The notes: generated by a model from the letters alone, not told the origin. Positions 7,977 through 16,970 are shown, counted from the first letter of the stretch. The stretch is DNA of 64,000 nt from Chitinophagaceae bacterium (GCA_013140985.1 JABFRU010000023.1:1-64000), one strand, 5' to 3'. A program made the numbers and translations.

Positions 7977-9128
7977 TTACTTCAAGATTGAACGACTAAT
8001 CACTATCCGCTGCACTTCGCTGGTTCCTTCATATATCTGTGTGATCTTGGCATCTCTCATCAATCTTTCTACATGGTATTCTTTTACAAAACCATAACCG
8101 CCATGTACCTGCACCGCTTCTACTGTGGTCCACATGGCGGTTTCGGAAGAAAATACTTTTGCCATAGAAGAACTTAATCCATAATCAAGTCCATTATCTT
8201 TTTCCCAGGCAGCTTTTAGACAAAGCAATCTTGCGGCTTCAATTCTTGTTGCCATATCAGCCAGTTTAAATGCAATGGCCTGGTGATTCATGATCTCCGT
8301 TCCAAATGCTTTTCTTGTTTTAGAGTAATCTCTTGCCAGTTCATAAGCGCCGCTGGCTATACCCAATGCCTGTGATGCAATACCAATTCTTCCACCGGCC
8401 AATGTTTTCATTGCGAATTTGAAACCAAAACCGTCATCACCGATGCGATTTGCTTTTGGCACTTTTACATCATTGAACATTACGGTATGTGTATCGCTTC
8501 CACGGATACCGAGTTTGTTTTCTTTGGCAGCTACCACCACACCCGGCCAGTCTTTTTCTACAATTAATGTATTGATACCTTTTGAAGCTTTTGCAGGATC
8601 TGTTTGCGCCATTACCAGGTAAACAGATGCAGTTCCGCCATTGGTGATCCAATTCTTTGTCCCATTTAATAAATAGTAGTCGCCTTTATCTTCCGCTGTT
8701 GTTCTTTGTGAAGTTGCATCGCTGCCAGCCTCCGGTTCGCTCAGCATAAAGGCGCCGATGTATAACTCACCATTTTTCAGACCCTGGGCCAAAGGAGTTA
8801 AATATTTCTGCTTTTGTTCTTCGTTGCCATATTGCTGCAAACCATAACAAACCAAACTATTATTCACACTCATTACTACACTCACACTGGCATCTATTTT
8901 ACTTATTTCTTCCATGGCCAGCACATAGCTAATTGTATCCATGCCGGCTCCTCCGTATTTTGGGTCCACCATCATACCGAGAAACCCCAGTTCTGCCAGT
9001 TTCATTACTTGTTCACGGGGAAATTTCTGTAGTTCGTCTCTTTCAATAACCCCGGGCAGGCATTCATTTTGGGCAAAATCCCTTGCCGCTTTTTGGATCA
9101 TCAATTGTTCTTCGCTGAGTTGAAACAT
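7977..9128 (-). CDS. Acyl-CoA dehydrogenase
   Basis: The natural start is one of two adjacent ATGs (9131 or 9128; MFQLSEEQLMIQKAARDFA), giving ~383 residues. The open frame reaches 9173, but the extra codons run through the promoter. Signatures: AFMLSEPEAGSDA (flavin/substrate contact), LNGTKNWITNGG, and the C-terminal QIYEGTSEVQR containing the catalytic Glu of short/medium-chain enzymes. It oxidises acyl-CoA to enoyl-CoA with FAD, passing electrons to ETF; a butyryl-CoA-type substrate is plausible but not determined. First gene of the run with the ComJ-like protein and yggS. Confidence 0.95.
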   Translation of the reverse strand: MFQLSEEQLMIQKAARDFAQNECLPGVIERDELQKFPREQVMKLAELGFLGMMVDPKYGGAGMDTISYVLAMEEISKIDASVSVVMSVNNSLVCYGLQQYGNEEQKQKYLTPLAQGLKNGELYIGAFMLSEPEAGSDATSQRTTAEDKGDYYLLNGTKNWITNGGTASVYLVMAQTDPAKASKGINTLIVEKDWPGVVVAAKENKLGIRGSDTHTVMFNDVKVPKANRIGDDGFGFKFAMKTLAGGRIGIASQALGIASGAYELARDYSKTRKAFGTEIMNHQAIAFKLADMATRIEAARLLCLKAAWEKDNGLDYGLSSSMAKVFSSETAMWTTVEAVQVHGGYGFVKEYHVERLMRDAKITQIYEGTSEVQRIVISRSILK

Positions 9129-9153
9129 CATAACAGCTGCTGATTTGGTGCAG

Positions 9154-9182
9154 CAAAGATAAGGGCAAAGCAATGTTACAAA
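9154..9182 (-). promoter_or_regulatory. Bacteroidota promoter (TTTG-17-TATCTTTG) of the acyl-CoA dehydrogenase operon
   Basis: On the minus strand, TTTG (plus-strand CAAA at 9179-9182) is followed after exactly 17 bases by TATCTTTG (9161-9154), a close match to the -33/-7 consensus of the phylum. The expected transcript start is about 20 bases before the ATGs at 9131/9128, which also rules out the longer open frame as the real start. Confidence 0.7.
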
Positions 9183-9253
9183 TGATTGTAAAGTATTTGT
9201 AACTAATGATTAAAATCATCGGTAAACAGCTCTGTCGGTGGCGAATTTTGGCC

Positions 9254-9261
9254 TACCTTTG
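9254..9261 (+). promoter_or_regulatory. Possible -7 element (TACCTTTG) for ccmE-ccmF
   Basis: TACCTTTG fits TAnnTTTG. A TCTG at 9231-9234 could be a weak -33 box 19 bases upstream. If used, it gives a ~125-base leader before ccmE that contains the perfect AT-rich inverted repeat at 9305-9349. Confidence 0.35.
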
Positions 9262-9304
9262 CCTTCGCTTCGGATAAAACCGGCGTAATGGTATGAAATG
9301 AGTC

Positions 9305-9349
9305 ATAAAATTTTCGAGCTGTCTTATCAAAAGGCGATGAAAATTTTAT
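9305..9349. repeat. Perfect 11-bp inverted repeat upstream of ccmE
   Basis: ATAAAATTTTC (9305-9315) is repeated in inverse form as GAAAATTTTAT (9339-9349) with a 23-base spacer. It lies 39 bases before ccmE, in its predicted leader. It could be a regulator-binding site or an RNA hairpin; no T-run follows it. Confidence 0.55.
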
Positions 9350-9388
9350 AGCGAATTCCATGTGTAATCAGAAAAAATATATGCCCAC

Positions 9389-9832
9389 ATGAAAAAGATC
9401 CACATTGTTTTATTAGTACTGATCTCAGGTGCTATTGCTTATCTTATTTCTTCTTTCAAATTTGCAAGCAGCACTTATGATTCAATTGCTGAGGCAAAAG
9501 CCAATCCAGGTAAATTTGTTCATATAGCTGTAAGGCTTGATACATTAGCCCCTGTTGTTTATGACCCGATCAAGGATGCTAATTTTTTAAGTTTCCAGGC
9601 CATGGGAGTTGATAGTGCCGATCAGAAGATGCAGGTGATCTACAGGAAGGGTGAAATTCCCAACCTTATGATCAGCGAAAGACTTGTTTTAAAAGGTAAA
9701 TACGAGAATGGGCATTTTGAATGCAAAGATGTTCAAACCAAATGTCCTTCCAAATACAAAGACGACATGAAGGCTGCTGAGAAAAACGTACAGAAAACAA
9801 CAGAACAATCAGAGCCAGCCAAAACTCTTTAA
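9389..9832 (+). CDS. ccmE: Cytochrome c maturation haem chaperone CcmE, CxxxY variant
   Basis: 147 residues with an N-terminal membrane anchor (about 5-23) and an OB-fold domain (YDSIAEAKANPGKFVHIAVRLD, then VIYRKGEIPNLM, then RLVLKGKYENGHFECKDV). The usual CcmE holds haem covalently through His in HxxxY; here the corresponding C-terminal site reads CPSKY, that is CxxxY, a variant described in some Desulfovibrio and archaeal CcmE proteins. It is followed after 17 bases by ccmF, the acceptor complex. CcmE acts in the periplasm on the membrane surface. No ccmABCD genes lie in the window. Confidence 0.85.
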   Translation: MKKIHIVLLVLISGAIAYLISSFKFASSTYDSIAEAKANPGKFVHIAVRLDTLAPVVYDPIKDANFLSFQAMGVDSADQKMQVIYRKGEIPNLMISERLVLKGKYENGHFECKDVQTKCPSKYKDDMKAAEKNVQKTTEQSEPAKTL

Positions 9833-9849
9833 ATTAATCAACAGCGGGA

Positions 9850-12471
9850 ATGGATTATATCGGCGAGCATCGTTTACCGGGTCAATTAGGACACTTCTTT
9901 ATTGTTCTTTCACTTATTGCTTCGCTGGTGGCAACGGTTTCTTATTTCTTATCAGCAAGATCAAAAGATGAGATCGATGCCGGCTATTGGAAAAAGCTGG
10001 CCCGCTATGCTTTCATTACAGAAGCTGTTTCTGTGTTTGCTGTTTTTGGCATCCTCTTTTATATTGTCCATAATCATCTTTTCGAATACAAATATGCATG
10101 GCAGCATAGCAGCCGGTCATTAGAATTCAAATATATACTCGCCTCCTTATGGGAGGGACAGGAAGGAAGTTTCTTACTCTGGAGCATCTGGCATTGTGTA
10201 TTGGGTTTGATACTAATTAAAACAAGTAAGAAATGGGAAGCCCCGGTAATGTCCGTTGTAAGTTTTGTGCAGGTTTTCTTAGCAACTATGATCGCCGGTC
10301 TTTATGTGTTTGGTGAAAAAATAGGTACGAATCCATTTATACTATTGAGAGACTCCGGTGTGCTTGACAATGCTCCTGCACTACATGCAAATATGGATGT
10401 AACCCAACCATTACTTCCTGATTACCTGTCAGCCATCAAAGACGGAAACGGATTGAACAAATTATTACAGAATTACTGGATGGTGATACATCCCCCGGTT
10501 TTATTCATGGGATTTGCTTCAACTATTATTCCGTTTGCATTTACTATAGCCGGTTTATGGAAAAAACAATTTGGCGAATGGACAAAACCCGCATTACCCT
10601 GGGCTCTTTTTTCTGCCGCTGTATTTGGCGTGGGTATTATGATGGGTGCTAAATGGGCTTATGAATCGCTGACCTTTGGGGGTTATTGGGCATGGGACCC
10701 GGTAGAAAATGCATCATTGGTTCCATGGATGGTGATGGTAGCAGGTATTCACACTTTATTGATCTATAAACATAGCGGCCACTCATTAAGAGCTACTCAC
10801 CTCTTCTTCATCATTTCTTTTGCATTGGTATTGTATTCAACCTTTCTTACCCGTAGCGGCATATTAGGTGAAACGTCAGTTCATGCATTTACCGATCTTG
10901 GCATGAATGTTCAGCTTTATCTTTTTCTTTTTGCATTTCTCTGGTTGCCTGCCATCGCAGCCTCTAAAAAATTTAATGGGTTGATGATCACCCTGGGTAC
11001 CTGTATAGGGCTTTTGGTGACCACTTACGTTTGTGACAGAACAGGTTTCGATCTTTTCAACAGGCCGCTTGCACCTATCCTGGCATTAATTACTCTTCTT
11101 ACCGGGATCGGTTTTGCTGTTTATCATATACAAACACAAGTGCCTTCCATTAAAAAAGAAGAAAGCGGCTCGTCAAGAGAGTTCTGGATGTTCATCGGCG
11201 CATTGGTGTTTTTTCTTTCTGCTGTTGTCATCATCGCCCAAACATCAGTACCTGTTTATAACGAGATATTCAACATGAAGAAAGGTGCGCCGGAAGACAG
11301 TGAATATAGTTATAACCGGATACAAGTATTTGTTGCTATCATTATCGGCGTACTTACCGCTGTCACCCAATACCTGAAGTATAAGGGCACATCAACCACT
11401 TATTTTCTGAAAAAAATCTGGGTGCCCACTTTAATAGCCGTTGTTGTGGCTACGCTCATACTGGCATTTGGGAAAGTAAATTATGAGAAAAAATCTGTTG
11501 GTTTTATGGCGGCTATTTGGGTGGCTGTTGCCAGCAGCGTATATGCCATCATTGCCAATGCTGCGTATATATGGCTTGGCTTAAAAGGTAAACTGAAATT
11601 ATCCGGCGGCTCTATTGCTCACCTTGGTTTTGGCATGGTGTTGCTCGGTATTCTTATCACTTCTTCAAAAAAAGAAGTGCTGTCCAATAACAATAGCGGA
11701 ATCTTTGTTCCCCTTGGAGGTAAAGAAGATCCAAAAGAGAACCTGACAATGCTGGAAGGTGTGAAAATGGATATGGGGCGATATTACATAACCTATCTGA
11801 AAGATTCATTTGAAGCCCGCACTGAAAAAACTTTTTTTAATATCCACTTTGAAAGAAAAGATGGTAAGGAAAATTTTTTGCTGCGACCTTATTCTTATAT
11901 AACCGAAGAAGGTCAGCAACCAAATCCTGATGCCCGTCATTACTGGGATCATGATGTGTTCACCTATATCACTTCTACACCCAAGCCTGATGCTATAAAA
12001 GATACTGCCACTTTCAAAACGAATCTATTAAAACCAGGCGATTCTCTTTTTTATTCCAAAGGGTTGATGATCTTCCAGGATGTGGATACCGTTAATGGCT
12101 TACCGGATCATATTGCCGCTATCCTCGGACCAGAAGGAAAACTCTACCGGGCATCTGTAAAAGTTTTTTCTAAGACAGGTTCTATTTTCACCATAACGCC
12201 GAATCTTGCTTTAGCAAAAACAGATATGATAGCAGTGCCCGATACACTTACCCAGGAAGGTCTGATACTACAACTACGAACAGTAAATCCTGATAAGAGT
12301 GTTGAACTGGCAGTGAAAGAAACTGACGCCGTGTTGAAATTCGTTACACTAAAGGCATATAAGTTTCCCTTCATTGGATTGCTTTGGCTGGGAGTCATTG
12401 TTACTGCTCTTGGTATCATCATCAGCATGGTACGTCGCATACAGTTAAACCGGGGAAAAAATAAGGAATAA
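9850..12471 (+). CDS. ccmF: Cytochrome c haem lyase subunit CcmF
   Basis: 873 residues with about 15 membrane helices. The haem-handling WWD domain is at about residues 278-292 (YWAWDPVENASLVPW), with conserved flanking segments VIHPPVLFMGFAS (external His) and YSTFLTRSGILGETSVHAF. A large periplasmic region (about 610-830) precedes the last helix, as in other long CcmF proteins. CcmF transfers haem from CcmE to the CxxCH motifs of apocytochrome c. It directly follows ccmE in one transcript. The stop codon lies inside a short-word repeat array. Confidence 0.94.
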   Translation: MDYIGEHRLPGQLGHFFIVLSLIASLVATVSYFLSARSKDEIDAGYWKKLARYAFITEAVSVFAVFGILFYIVHNHLFEYKYAWQHSSRSLEFKYILASLWEGQEGSFLLWSIWHCVLGLILIKTSKKWEAPVMSVVSFVQVFLATMIAGLYVFGEKIGTNPFILLRDSGVLDNAPALHANMDVTQPLLPDYLSAIKDGNGLNKLLQNYWMVIHPPVLFMGFASTIIPFAFTIAGLWKKQFGEWTKPALPWALFSAAVFGVGIMMGAKWAYESLTFGGYWAWDPVENASLVPWMVMVAGIHTLLIYKHSGHSLRATHLFFIISFALVLYSTFLTRSGILGETSVHAFTDLGMNVQLYLFLFAFLWLPAIAASKKFNGLMITLGTCIGLLVTTYVCDRTGFDLFNRPLAPILALITLLTGIGFAVYHIQTQVPSIKKEESGSSREFWMFIGALVFFLSAVVIIAQTSVPVYNEIFNMKKGAPEDSEYSYNRIQVFVAIIIGVLTAVTQYLKYKGTSTTYFLKKIWVPTLIAVVVATLILAFGKVNYEKKSVGFMAAIWVAVASSVYAIIANAAYIWLGLKGKLKLSGGSIAHLGFGMVLLGILITSSKKEVLSNNNSGIFVPLGGKEDPKENLTMLEGVKMDMGRYYITYLKDSFEARTEKTFFNIHFERKDGKENFLLRPYSYITEEGQQPNPDARHYWDHDVFTYITSTPKPDAIKDTATFKTNLLKPGDSLFYSKGLMIFQDVDTVNGLPDHIAAILGPEGKLYRASVKVFSKTGSIFTITPNLALAKTDMIAVPDTLTQEGLILQLRTVNPDKSVELAVKETDAVLKFVTLKAYKFPFIGLLWLGVIVTALGIIISMVRRIQLNRGKNKE

Positions 12472-12544
12472 AGAATGAAAAAGTCCATTTATAAACGGGC
12501 AAACTTTCTTATTTTTTATTTCTCATTCCTTATTCCTTATTTCC
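12461..12544. repeat. Degenerate short-word inverted repeat after ccmF
   Basis: The left arm (12461-12483) with words AAGGAATA/AAGAATGA starts within the last codons of ccmF; the right arm (about 12507-12544) has TCATTCC, TTATTCC and TTATTTCC. Together they form an imperfect hairpin that may end the ccm transcript. A near-palindrome CCGGGGAATTTCCCGG follows at 12543-12558. Confidence 0.6.
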
Positions 12545-12593
12545 GGGGAATTTCCCGGTCGTAAATTTTGCTTTTTTAAAACAGCTTCTGTTG

Positions 12594-12601
12594 TAGTTTT
12601 G
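12594..12601 (+). promoter_or_regulatory. -7 promoter element (TAGTTTTG) for the DUF4294 gene
   Basis: TAGTTTTG fits TAnnTTTG and lies 38 bases upstream of the ATG at 12639. The T-rich stretch at 12573-12576 is at -33 spacing but is not an exact TTTG. Confidence 0.4.
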
Positions 12602-12638
12602 TTGTCTGTCAAAAGACCTTGTGTTTCAATTTTATTTA

Positions 12639-13340
12639 ATGAAGCCCGCTGTAATATATAAATTAAGAGTGCTGGTATTCCTGGTATTCATTATAGCAGC
12701 AATACAACTGAAAGCCCAGGTTACTGACCCTGTTTACCAGGATTCAGCTGCCTATGCCAGGGCCGCTATGAAAGAGCAACGAAAAAAATGGGGACCTAAT
12801 GATACAATCATTGTGCCTGCTGTCTTTTACCAGAATGAGATCGTTAGCTACAAAGAAGAAACGATGGTATGGGTGTCAAAACTAACGGGAGCAAAACTGG
12901 CAAAATCTATAGAAGAATGGACAAGGCTTCGCAATGCTGTCTATATAACTTATCCCTATGCAAAAATTGCCGGTGCAACTATCAATAGTATCAATATGGA
13001 GGCAGAAAAATTGGGTTCAAAGAAGGAAAGAAAAAAATATATCAAGTCAAGAGAAAAAGAATTGAAGAAAGAATTTGCTGATCCTCTTAGTAACCTTTCT
13101 GTCTATCAGGGAAAGGTTTTGATGAAACTGATCAACCGCCAGACCGGCAACAGCTGTTACGACATTGTCAAAGAATATAAAGGCGGGGTAAGTGCCCGTT
13201 TCTATCAAACCATGGCCTGGTTTGTAGGGGGAAGCATGAAGCAGGACTGGGATATCGATAAAAATAAAATGGACCGGGATATTGAAAATATTGTGAAAGA
13301 GATAGATGGCTCATGGTACAATAATCCTTACCGTCGCTGA
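12639..13340 (+). CDS. DUF4294 family secreted protein
   Basis: From the ATG at 12639 the product has 233 residues with a signal peptide (about 1-25, ending LKAQ). A GTG six codons earlier is open but unnecessary. The body matches DUF4294 as known from Bacteroidota: DTIIVPAVFYQNEIV, LRNAVYITYPYAKIAG, a charged helical middle, LSVYQGKVLMKLINRQTGNSCYDIVKEY and MAWFVGGSMKQDWD. The function of the family is unknown. It precedes bshB1 by 51 bases on the same strand. Confidence 0.85.
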   Translation: MKPAVIYKLRVLVFLVFIIAAIQLKAQVTDPVYQDSAAYARAAMKEQRKKWGPNDTIIVPAVFYQNEIVSYKEETMVWVSKLTGAKLAKSIEEWTRLRNAVYITYPYAKIAGATINSINMEAEKLGSKKERKKYIKSREKELKKEFADPLSNLSVYQGKVLMKLINRQTGNSCYDIVKEYKGGVSARFYQTMAWFVGGSMKQDWDIDKNKMDRDIENIVKEIDGSWYNNPYRR

Positions 13341-13391
13341 TTTCTGCCCTTTTAATTTTTCCTTTCTATTTTTACTGCATAAACTTTTTAT

Positions 13392-14129
13392 ATGAAGCTT
13401 GATATACTTGCTATTGGCGTTCATCCTGACGATGTGGAATTAAGTTGTTCAGGCACTATTATCAATGAAATAAAAGGCGGGAAAAAGGTTGGCATTATTG
13501 ATCTGACACAAGGCGAATTGGGTACAAGAGGTACAATCGAAACCCGATACCATGAAGCAGCCAATGCTGCTATGATCATGGGAGTACATGTAAGAGAGAA
13601 CTTGAAAATGCGGGATGGATTTTTTGCAACCGATGAAGAACACAAATTAAAACTGATACAAGCCATACGAAAATACCAGCCTGAAATTATTCTTGCAAAT
13701 GCATTGCATGACCGTCATCCTGATCATGGACGGGCAGGTAATATGATCGCTGAATGTTGCTTTTTATCAGGTCTTGCCAAAATTGAAACTAAAGATGAAG
13801 CAGGGAAACCGCAAGCAAGGTGGCGGCCATCCAATGTGCTTCACTACATACAGGATTGGTATCATGAACCTGACCTGCTTGTTGATATTACCGATTCGTT
13901 TGAACAAAGAATGAAAGCCATCGAAGCTTATACTACACAGTTTCATACGGGTGAAAAAAGCAGTGAGGGAACACAGACTTATATTTCTACCCCTGATTTT
14001 TTGGATAGCATCATTGCAAGAGCAAGAATGCTGGGCAAACGCATTGGTGTGAAATATGCTGAAGGATTTATCAGCGAGAAAAGTATCGGTATCAGGAGCC
14101 TTGATGCCCTTATTTCCAAAGAAACCTAA
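13392..14129 (+). CDS. bshB1: Bacillithiol biosynthesis deacetylase BshB1
   Basis: 245 residues of the LmbE/PIG-L deacetylase family. Zinc and catalytic residues are in VHPDDVEL (H11, D13, D14) and HDRHPDHGRAG; the substrate-side QGELGTRGT and the C-terminal ARARMLGKRIGVKYAEGF are BshB1-specific signatures. It removes the acetyl group from GlcNAc-malate to give GlcN-malate, the second step of bacillithiol synthesis. bshC (56094-57689) is far away on the other strand, and bshA is not in the window. Cytoplasmic. Confidence 0.93.
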   Translation: MKLDILAIGVHPDDVELSCSGTIINEIKGGKKVGIIDLTQGELGTRGTIETRYHEAANAAMIMGVHVRENLKMRDGFFATDEEHKLKLIQAIRKYQPEIILANALHDRHPDHGRAGNMIAECCFLSGLAKIETKDEAGKPQARWRPSNVLHYIQDWYHEPDLLVDITDSFEQRMKAIEAYTTQFHTGEKSSEGTQTYISTPDFLDSIIARARMLGKRIGVKYAEGFISEKSIGIRSLDALISKET

Positions 14130-14176
14130 CGGTTGTTGGGGGGAAAAGTTTAACCCTCTTTGTGGCCTTTGTTGAT

Positions 14177-14184
14177 TACCTTTG
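14177..14184 (+). promoter_or_regulatory. -7 promoter element (TACCTTTG) deciding the desaturase start
   Basis: TACCTTTG fits TAnnTTTG. It lies inside the longest open frame (which begins at 14160) and 17 bases before the ATG at 14202, so the transcript would start about 14188 and only the ATG at 14202 could be used. Confidence 0.55.
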
Positions 14185-14201
14185 CAGTCATAATAATTTT
14201 A

Positions 14202-15269
14202 ATGAGTATTCCCAAGTTTCCCTCCGTCAAGTTTACTTTTCATGCAGAACTGAAGAAAAGGATCAATGACTACTTTAAGCAGGCAGGTAAAAGACCAACC
14301 GGTAATTATAAGCTTTACATTAAGGCTGTTACTTTAGTTGTTGCTTATCTTGGCCTTTATGCTCACCTGGTATTTTTTACTCCTGTCGGATGGCTGGCCT
14401 TGCTGGAGTGTATTGTGCTGGGCGGTTTAACTGCTGCTATCGGTTTCAATGTAATGCATGATGGGATGCATGGCAGTTTCAGCCGGTATAAATGGATCAA
14501 CAATTTTGCAGGGTTGTCCCTTAATTTTCTCGGCGCCAATAATTTTCTCTGGAAAACAAAGCATAATGTCATACACCATACTTATACCAATATAGAAGGC
14601 GTGGACGATGATATTGAAGCAAGACCTTTGCTTCGTCTTTGTGAAACACAGAAACATTATAAGATACACCGCTACCAGCATTGGTATTTCTGGGCGGCAT
14701 ATTGTTTACTCTATATCTGGTGGGTTTTCTTTACTGATTATAAGAAATATTTCATGAGGAAGATCAATACCACTCCTATTAATCACATTCCTTTGTCGGT
14801 GCATTTTTCGTTCTGGGGATTTAAGCTATTGCACCTTTTCATATTTGTAGCATTTCCTATTTATATGGTTGGATTTTTGCCATGGCTATACGGATTTCTC
14901 GCCCTTGCATTGTTTTCTGGTTTCGTCCTGAGTATTGTGTTTCAGTTGGCACATACTGTGGAGCATACAGAATTTCCCCAGGTAATTGCTGAAACCAATA
15001 AAATGGAAGATGAATGGGCCCTGCATCAATTAAAGACAACAGCCAATTTTGCTACCCGCAATAAATTCATCACCTGGTGGGTGGGCGGATTGAATTTCCA
15101 GATAGAACATCACCTGTTTCCCAGGATATCGCATATCCACTACCCCGCCATCAGCAAGATCATTAAAAAGACCTGTAAAGATTTTGGCTTCCCCTATATT
15201 GAATATCCAAAAATGAGAACGGCAGTTGCTTCCCATGTATCTCATCTCAGGAATTTAAGCAAAAGGTAA
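14202..15269 (+). CDS. Fatty acyl-CoA (front-end type) desaturase
   Basis: 355 residues from the ATG at 14202. The three histidine boxes of membrane di-iron desaturases are present: H86-DGM-H90, H121-NVI-HH (H125/H126) and Q300-IE-HH (H303/H304). The Gln at the start of the third box is typical of linoleoyl-CoA/front-end-type enzymes. Four or more membrane helices surround them. The family introduces a double bond into acyl chains using O2 and reduced cytochrome b5 or ferredoxin; the position of desaturation is unknown. It is monocistronic by context: the promoter is directly upstream and a hairpin (15302-15326) follows. Confidence 0.92.
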   Translation: MSIPKFPSVKFTFHAELKKRINDYFKQAGKRPTGNYKLYIKAVTLVVAYLGLYAHLVFFTPVGWLALLECIVLGGLTAAIGFNVMHDGMHGSFSRYKWINNFAGLSLNFLGANNFLWKTKHNVIHHTYTNIEGVDDDIEARPLLRLCETQKHYKIHRYQHWYFWAAYCLLYIWWVFFTDYKKYFMRKINTTPINHIPLSVHFSFWGFKLLHLFIFVAFPIYMVGFLPWLYGFLALALFSGFVLSIVFQLAHTVEHTEFPQVIAETNKMEDEWALHQLKTTANFATRNKFITWWVGGLNFQIEHHLFPRISHIHYPAISKIIKKTCKDFGFPYIEYPKMRTAVASHVSHLRNLSKR

Positions 15270-15301
15270 AAAGATCTGCTACGCCACTAAGTACAACCAC
15301 C

Positions 15302-15326
15302 TGTCTGCGGGAATATACCGCAGACA
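15302..15326. repeat. Perfect 9-bp inverted repeat between desaturase and arginase-family gene
   Basis: TGTCTGCGG (15302-15310) and CCGCAGACA (15318-15326) form a perfect stem with a 7-base loop. No T-run follows on either strand. It may stop transcription from the desaturase gene or act as an operator for the gene starting at 15382. Confidence 0.6.
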
Positions 15327-15381
15327 ATGACCATTTGGTAATCCAAAATGCCATAATTTGCACAGCTTTTAAAAAGAAACT

Positions 15382-16428
15382 ATGGCCGACTTTTCCAATT
15401 ACGACCCCAACAGTGTAGGCAATCCCAACAATAATATTTTTGGGTTACCTACCACAGAAGACGATGCAAAGCTTGTATTAATGCCCGTTCCCTGGGAAGT
15501 TACGGTAAGCTATGGCGCAGGCACTGCCCGTGCAGCCGATGCTATCTTCAAAGCCAGTTTACAGGTTGATCTTTTTGATCCGGAATTTCCTGATGTATGG
15601 AAACAGGGTTTTTATATGCGTCCCCCCGACAAAAAGATCCTGATGAAAAGTGATTACCTGCGCAAAGAAGCCGAATTATATATTGATTATATATCAAAAG
15701 GTGAAGAAGTAAGTGCCAACCAGTTCATGACAAAGACCCTGAAAGATGTAAACGAAGGCGGCATCTTTTTGAATAACTGGGTGTATGAGCAAACCAAAGC
15801 TTTATTAGGAAGAGATAAATTAGTTGGATTAGTTGGCGGAGACCATAGTACACCGCTTGGTTTTATGAAAGCCATTGGAGAAAAGCATGGTGATTTTGGT
15901 GTATTGCAAATAGATGCACATTTCGATCTTCGCCAGGCTTATGAAGGATTTAATTATTCTCATGCCAGCATCATGTACAACGCATTGAAGGAAATTCCTC
16001 AGCTAAAAACATTGGTGCAGGCCGGTATCAGGGATTATGGCAGCGATGAATGGGAATATGTTCGCAACAGCAACTTCCGGGTGATCACTTATTTTGATAA
16101 AGACATCCGTAACCGCCAGTATGAAGGACAAAGCTGGAAACAAATTGCTGAAGAAATAGTGAGCAAGCTTCCGGAAAAAGTTTTTATCAGTTTTGATATT
16201 GATGGCCTCGATAGAAAATTATGTCCTTTTACCGGTACACCTGTGCCGGGCGGTTTTGAATTGGAACAGGTCTTTTATCTCTTCAGCAAACTTCATCAAA
16301 GCGGCAAAAAGATCATTGGCTTTGACCTGAATGAAGTGGGTATCGGCGGAGATACCGATTGGGATGCCAATGTGGGCGCCAGAGTGCTTTATAAGTTGTG
16401 TAATTTGCTGGTGACAAGTAATGCATGA
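15382..16428 (+). CDS. Arginase/agmatinase/formiminoglutamase family hydrolase
   Basis: 348 residues. All six manganese ligands of the ureohydrolase family can be placed: H155 in GGDHSTP, D178, H180 and D182 in QIDAHFDLR, and D272 and D274 in SFDIDGLD. The N-terminal ~120 residues are longer than in classical arginases, and the segment LCPFTGTPVPGG is typical of the agmatinase-like Bacteroidota branch. It hydrolyses a guanidino or formimino group; which substrate (agmatine, guanidinobutyrate, formiminoglutamate) cannot be decided. It begins a tightly packed five-gene run, overlapping the next gene by four bases. Confidence 0.9.
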   Translation: MADFSNYDPNSVGNPNNNIFGLPTTEDDAKLVLMPVPWEVTVSYGAGTARAADAIFKASLQVDLFDPEFPDVWKQGFYMRPPDKKILMKSDYLRKEAELYIDYISKGEEVSANQFMTKTLKDVNEGGIFLNNWVYEQTKALLGRDKLVGLVGGDHSTPLGFMKAIGEKHGDFGVLQIDAHFDLRQAYEGFNYSHASIMYNALKEIPQLKTLVQAGIRDYGSDEWEYVRNSNFRVITYFDKDIRNRQYEGQSWKQIAEEIVSKLPEKVFISFDIDGLDRKLCPFTGTPVPGGFELEQVFYLFSKLHQSGKKIIGFDLNEVGIGGDTDWDANVGARVLYKLCNLLVTSNA

Positions 16429-16970
16429 TGCAAGAGTTTCTCATCACATTAAGGAATGACAAAACCCGTTTATACAACCGGATAAGCTGGTTCATAATCA
16501 TTATCAATTGTGCCTTGTTATTATATCTTGCCATTTCCTCAAGTGAAAAAGACATACGAAGCGGAAGTATTGCAACTCTCATTACGTTAGCCATAGTCCT
16601 GGGCTTCTATTTATATTTCAGGAAAACAAAATACCGTTTTGGGTTTCATCCATTTTTTTTATTCCTCATGCTTGGATGGATAAAAAATGAATATTACTGG
16701 CTGGCTGGTGCTGCTTTAGTATTTGATCTCCTTCATTTAACCGCAACAACAAAACAAGTGATCAGCATTACTAAAGAAGGAATTATTTATCCTTCTATTT
16801 TCAAAAAGAAAACAGAATGGGAAAAATTAAATAACCTCCTTTTAAAAGACGGGTTAGTAACAATTGATTTTAAAAACAATAAGATCATCCAGCAAACGAT
16901 CGATGAAAGCAAAACTTCAGTGAATGAAAGAGAATTTAACGAGTTTTGCAGGCAGCAACTGAATAAATGA
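16425..16970 (+). CDS. Hypothetical membrane protein, 181 aa
   Basis: Two N-terminal membrane helices (about 22-38 and 50-66) and a hydrophobic stretch near 75-105 precede a soluble C-terminal part (about 110-181) with a beta-rich pattern (ISITKEGIIYPSIFKKKTEWEKLNNLLLKDGLVTIDFK) reminiscent of membrane proteins carrying a PH-like cytoplasmic domain. It overlaps both neighbours by ATGA junctions (16425-16428 and 16967-16970), which implies translational coupling with the arginase-family and radical SAM genes. Function unknown. Confidence 0.75.
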   Translation: MMQEFLITLRNDKTRLYNRISWFIIIINCALLLYLAISSSEKDIRSGSIATLITLAIVLGFYLYFRKTKYRFGFHPFFLFLMLGWIKNEYYWLAGAALVFDLLHLTATTKQVISITKEGIIYPSIFKKKTEWEKLNNLLLKDGLVTIDFKNNKIIQQTIDESKTSVNEREFNEFCRQQLNK

